From contig JBBIPL010000030.1 of NCBI GenBank assembly GCA_037442845.1, positions 1-21,963 on the forward strand: a DNA stretch of 21,963 nt, given 5' to 3'. Below, piece by piece: positions 21,912-21,963 of this stretch; positions within the stretch are counted from its first letter, which is position 1; every line of letters begins with the position of its first letter. A program made the translations under genes and the position numbers. The notes beneath the pieces were generated by a model. That model searched no databases. It was not told where the DNA came from and saw only the letters and a program-made list of their open reading frames with translations. The stretch is from PFJX01 sp037442845. Lineage in GTDB: Bacteria > Pseudomonadota > Gammaproteobacteria > Burkholderiales > Thiobacillaceae.

Positions 21912-21963
21912 CTAATCGCCCCGCCAGAGCTCGATGCGGTTACGGCCGCTTTCCTTGGCGCGG
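21912..21963 (-). CDS. C-terminal end of a GGDEF-type diguanylate cyclase, cut by window edge
   Basis: The minus strand encodes RAKESGRNRIELWRGD followed by TAG. A(K)ESGRNRI is the highly conserved end of GGDEF domains (normally YxAKxxGRNRV). Only 16 codons are inside the window. The stop lies 2 nt from the kinase stop, so the genes converge. If complete outside, it would make cyclic di-GMP, the output expected of a YfiR-linked pathway. Confidence 0.75.
   Translation of the reverse strand, partial: RAKESGRNRIELWRGD

Overview
The window is GC-rich, gene-dense chromosomal DNA from a proteobacterium, most likely a betaproteobacterium of the Rhodocyclales/Nitrosomonadales type. The evidence is the order tRNA-Asp, ppiD, fabI; a complete rsxABCDGE-nth operon followed by FIST and DUF1841 genes; and a class 2 (quinone-linked) pyrD. 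This placement is inferred from gene content and was not tested by any search. A 100-N run flanked by two identical 55-bp copies shows that the sequence comes from a short-read scaffold. I see no integrase, transposase, CRISPR array or phage gene.

Layout: (1) 1-2010, plus strand: the 3' part of tRNA-Asp, a strong terminator, and ppiD, a periplasmic folding factor. (2) 2067-2858, minus: fabI, convergent with ppiD across a perfect 14-bp palindrome. (3) 2956-4222, plus: an orphan ParA-type ATPase and a CobC-like histidine phosphatase. (4) 4227-14404, minus: one long, tightly packed unit read as rsxA, rsxB, rsxC, rsxD, rsxG, rsxE, nth, FIST protein, DUF1841 protein, and then an unusual single reading frame joining a SulP anion transporter with a STAS domain to a complete PduO-type cob(I)alamin adenosyltransferase. 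Five successive junctions from rsxB to nth are 4-nt start/stop overlaps. (5) 14470-14842, minus: a double-CDGSH iron-sulfur protein and a 38-codon DUF2784-like fragment. (6) 15125-17239, minus: pyrD and ald, followed downstream by a REP-like palindrome. (7) 17240-17473: an intergenic stretch with two kinds of 7-bp tandem repeat, one of them a six-run G-quadruplex motif. (8) 17474-21909, plus: a TonB-dependent receptor, a YfiR-family periplasmic protein and a hybrid histidine kinase with a CHASE8-like sensor. The last 16 codons of a convergent GGDEF-type diguanylate cyclase lie at the right edge.

How the genes fit together: the Rsx/Rnf complex is a membrane electron-transfer machine that, in E. 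coli, keeps SoxR reduced, and nth repairs oxidised bases in the same operon. The adenosyltransferase needs reduced cobalamin, and a CobC-like phosphatase ends 4 nt away, so positions 3614-4775 look like a small cobalamin corner. The receptor-YfiR-CHASE8 kinase-GGDEF group resembles the YfiBNR surface-signalling system rebuilt around a histidine kinase. The most unusual items are the SulP-STAS-adenosyltransferase fusion, the receptor/YfiR/kinase module and the heptamer repeats found upstream of two genes.
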